This document shows, one piece after another, positions 63,636-64,000 of a stretch of 64,000 nucleotides of DNA. The DNA is from Betaproteobacteria bacterium (GTDB taxonomy: Bacteria > Pseudomonadota > Gammaproteobacteria > Burkholderiales > Casimicrobiaceae). The notes beneath the pieces were generated by a model. The model was not told where the DNA came from. It worked only from the letters and a program-made list of their open reading frames with translations, and did not search any database. Each line of letters begins with the position of its first letter. Positions within the stretch are counted from its first letter, which is position 1. The DNA is taken from positions 1 to 64,000 of the forward strand of contig BOKS01000006.1 in NCBI GenBank assembly GCA_016861105.1. The letters are read 5' to 3'. The position numbers and the translations under genes were made by a program.

Positions 63636-64000
63636 ATGCGCGGCAAGAGCGTCGTCGACGACGCGCGCGAGGTCGCGCGCGCCCGGGAGCTGATCGAGCT
63701 GGATGCGCGCCTGCAGGTCCTCGAGGCGGAGACGGCGCTCTCCCGCGAGCGCCTGCTGCGCCTGTACAAGGAGCTGCGCGGGCGCTCGCCGCCCAAGGGC
63801 ATGCTGCCGTTCTCCACCGACTGGTTCGTGACGTGGATGCCGAACATCCACGCGTCGCTGTTCATGGCGATCCACCGCCATCTCGCGCGCACGGCGCGCC
63901 TCGACCGCGTCGACCTGCTGACCCGGGCCTACCGGCTCTATCGCGAGCACTGCGCGACCAACGAGCTCGAGCCGGCGCTGTCGCTGACGCGCGCCTGGCG
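63636..64000 (+). CDS. flhC: flagellar transcriptional activator FlhC (truncated by window edge)
   Basis: 121 codons are visible; the gene runs off the window. ELIELDARLQVLEAETALSRERLL and SPPKGMLPFSTDWFVTWMPN are FlhC signatures. The zinc-binding cysteines lie beyond the window. It pairs with FlhD. The start is the first ATG giving the usual N-terminus (MRGKSVVDDAREV). A 25-codon open frame (63557-63634) ends 1 bp before this ATG. Confidence 0.95.
   Translation, partial: MRGKSVVDDAREVARARELIELDARLQVLEAETALSRERLLRLYKELRGRSPPKGMLPFSTDWFVTWMPNIHASLFMAIHRHLARTARLDRVDLLTRAYRLYREHCATNELEPALSLTRAW

Overview
This is a very GC-rich chromosomal window. G or C fills most third codon positions and many genes start with GTG. 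It most likely comes from a betaproteobacterium (Burkholderiales-like). The pointers are a flhDC master regulator, a fliC-flaG-fliD-fliS-fliT locus with a separate FlhB-like protein, an AddAB-like nuclease/helicase pair, and ribF-ileS-lspA-ispH. No species can be named from the sequence alone. There is no rRNA, tRNA, CRISPR array or prophage.

Layout. (1) 1-7956, minus strand: a signalling block. It holds the start of a Tat-exported protein, a single-domain receiver, and a soluble hybrid kinase that ends in its own LuxR-type DNA-binding domain. These are followed by an overlapping three-gene unit: KaiC-like double ATPase, histidine kinase with a degenerate N-terminal receiver and an intact C-terminal receiver, and a Tat-type multicopper oxidase lipoprotein. 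(2) 8202-13590: single metabolic and repair genes, including a DnaQ/GIY-YIG fusion nuclease. (3) 13601-15703: an IS1595-type element with an 8-bp target duplication. It carries a small protein and a DUF3800 protein, and it sits between the nuclease and a self-cleaving LexA-like repressor. The repressor's promoter carries two CGAAC-N4-GTTCG-type boxes. (4) 16355-21353: a molybdopterin oxidoreductase, an aldo/keto reductase, and two small genes (a J-like protein without HPD and a four-cysteine protein), each preceded by a sigma-54-like promoter. (5) 21454-27505: the AddB-like/AddA-like pair. (6) 27613-32951: ribF, ileS, lspA, ispH. (7) 32959-39213: a small membrane protein, a PilZ-like protein, an alpha/beta hydrolase and a membrane PAS/GAF histidine kinase.

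(8) 39229-64000 is a flagellar region. fliF-G-H-I-J-K-L-M-N-O-P-Q-R runs on the minus strand, with fliE divergent. The late cluster follows: fliC, flaG, fliD, fliS, fliT, a second FliK-like protein, a stand-alone FlhB C-domain protein and ycgR. Divergent flhD and flhC close the window, with flhC cut by the window end. A TRAP transporter/amidase operon with its GntR regulator (50693-55746) lies between the two flagellar blocks.

How the parts work together. FlhDC should start the flagellar cascade. FliF-FliR build the basal body and export gate, FliK and FlhB-type proteins control the substrate switch, and FliA drives fliC through a clear sigma-28 promoter at 62709-62736, with a second candidate in front of fliS. 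YcgR would brake the motor in response to c-di-GMP. The least ordinary parts are the KaiC/pseudo-receiver kinase/multicopper oxidase operon, the LexA-like promoter next to the insertion element, the two small sigma-54-type genes, and the cluster of palindromes upstream of flhDC.
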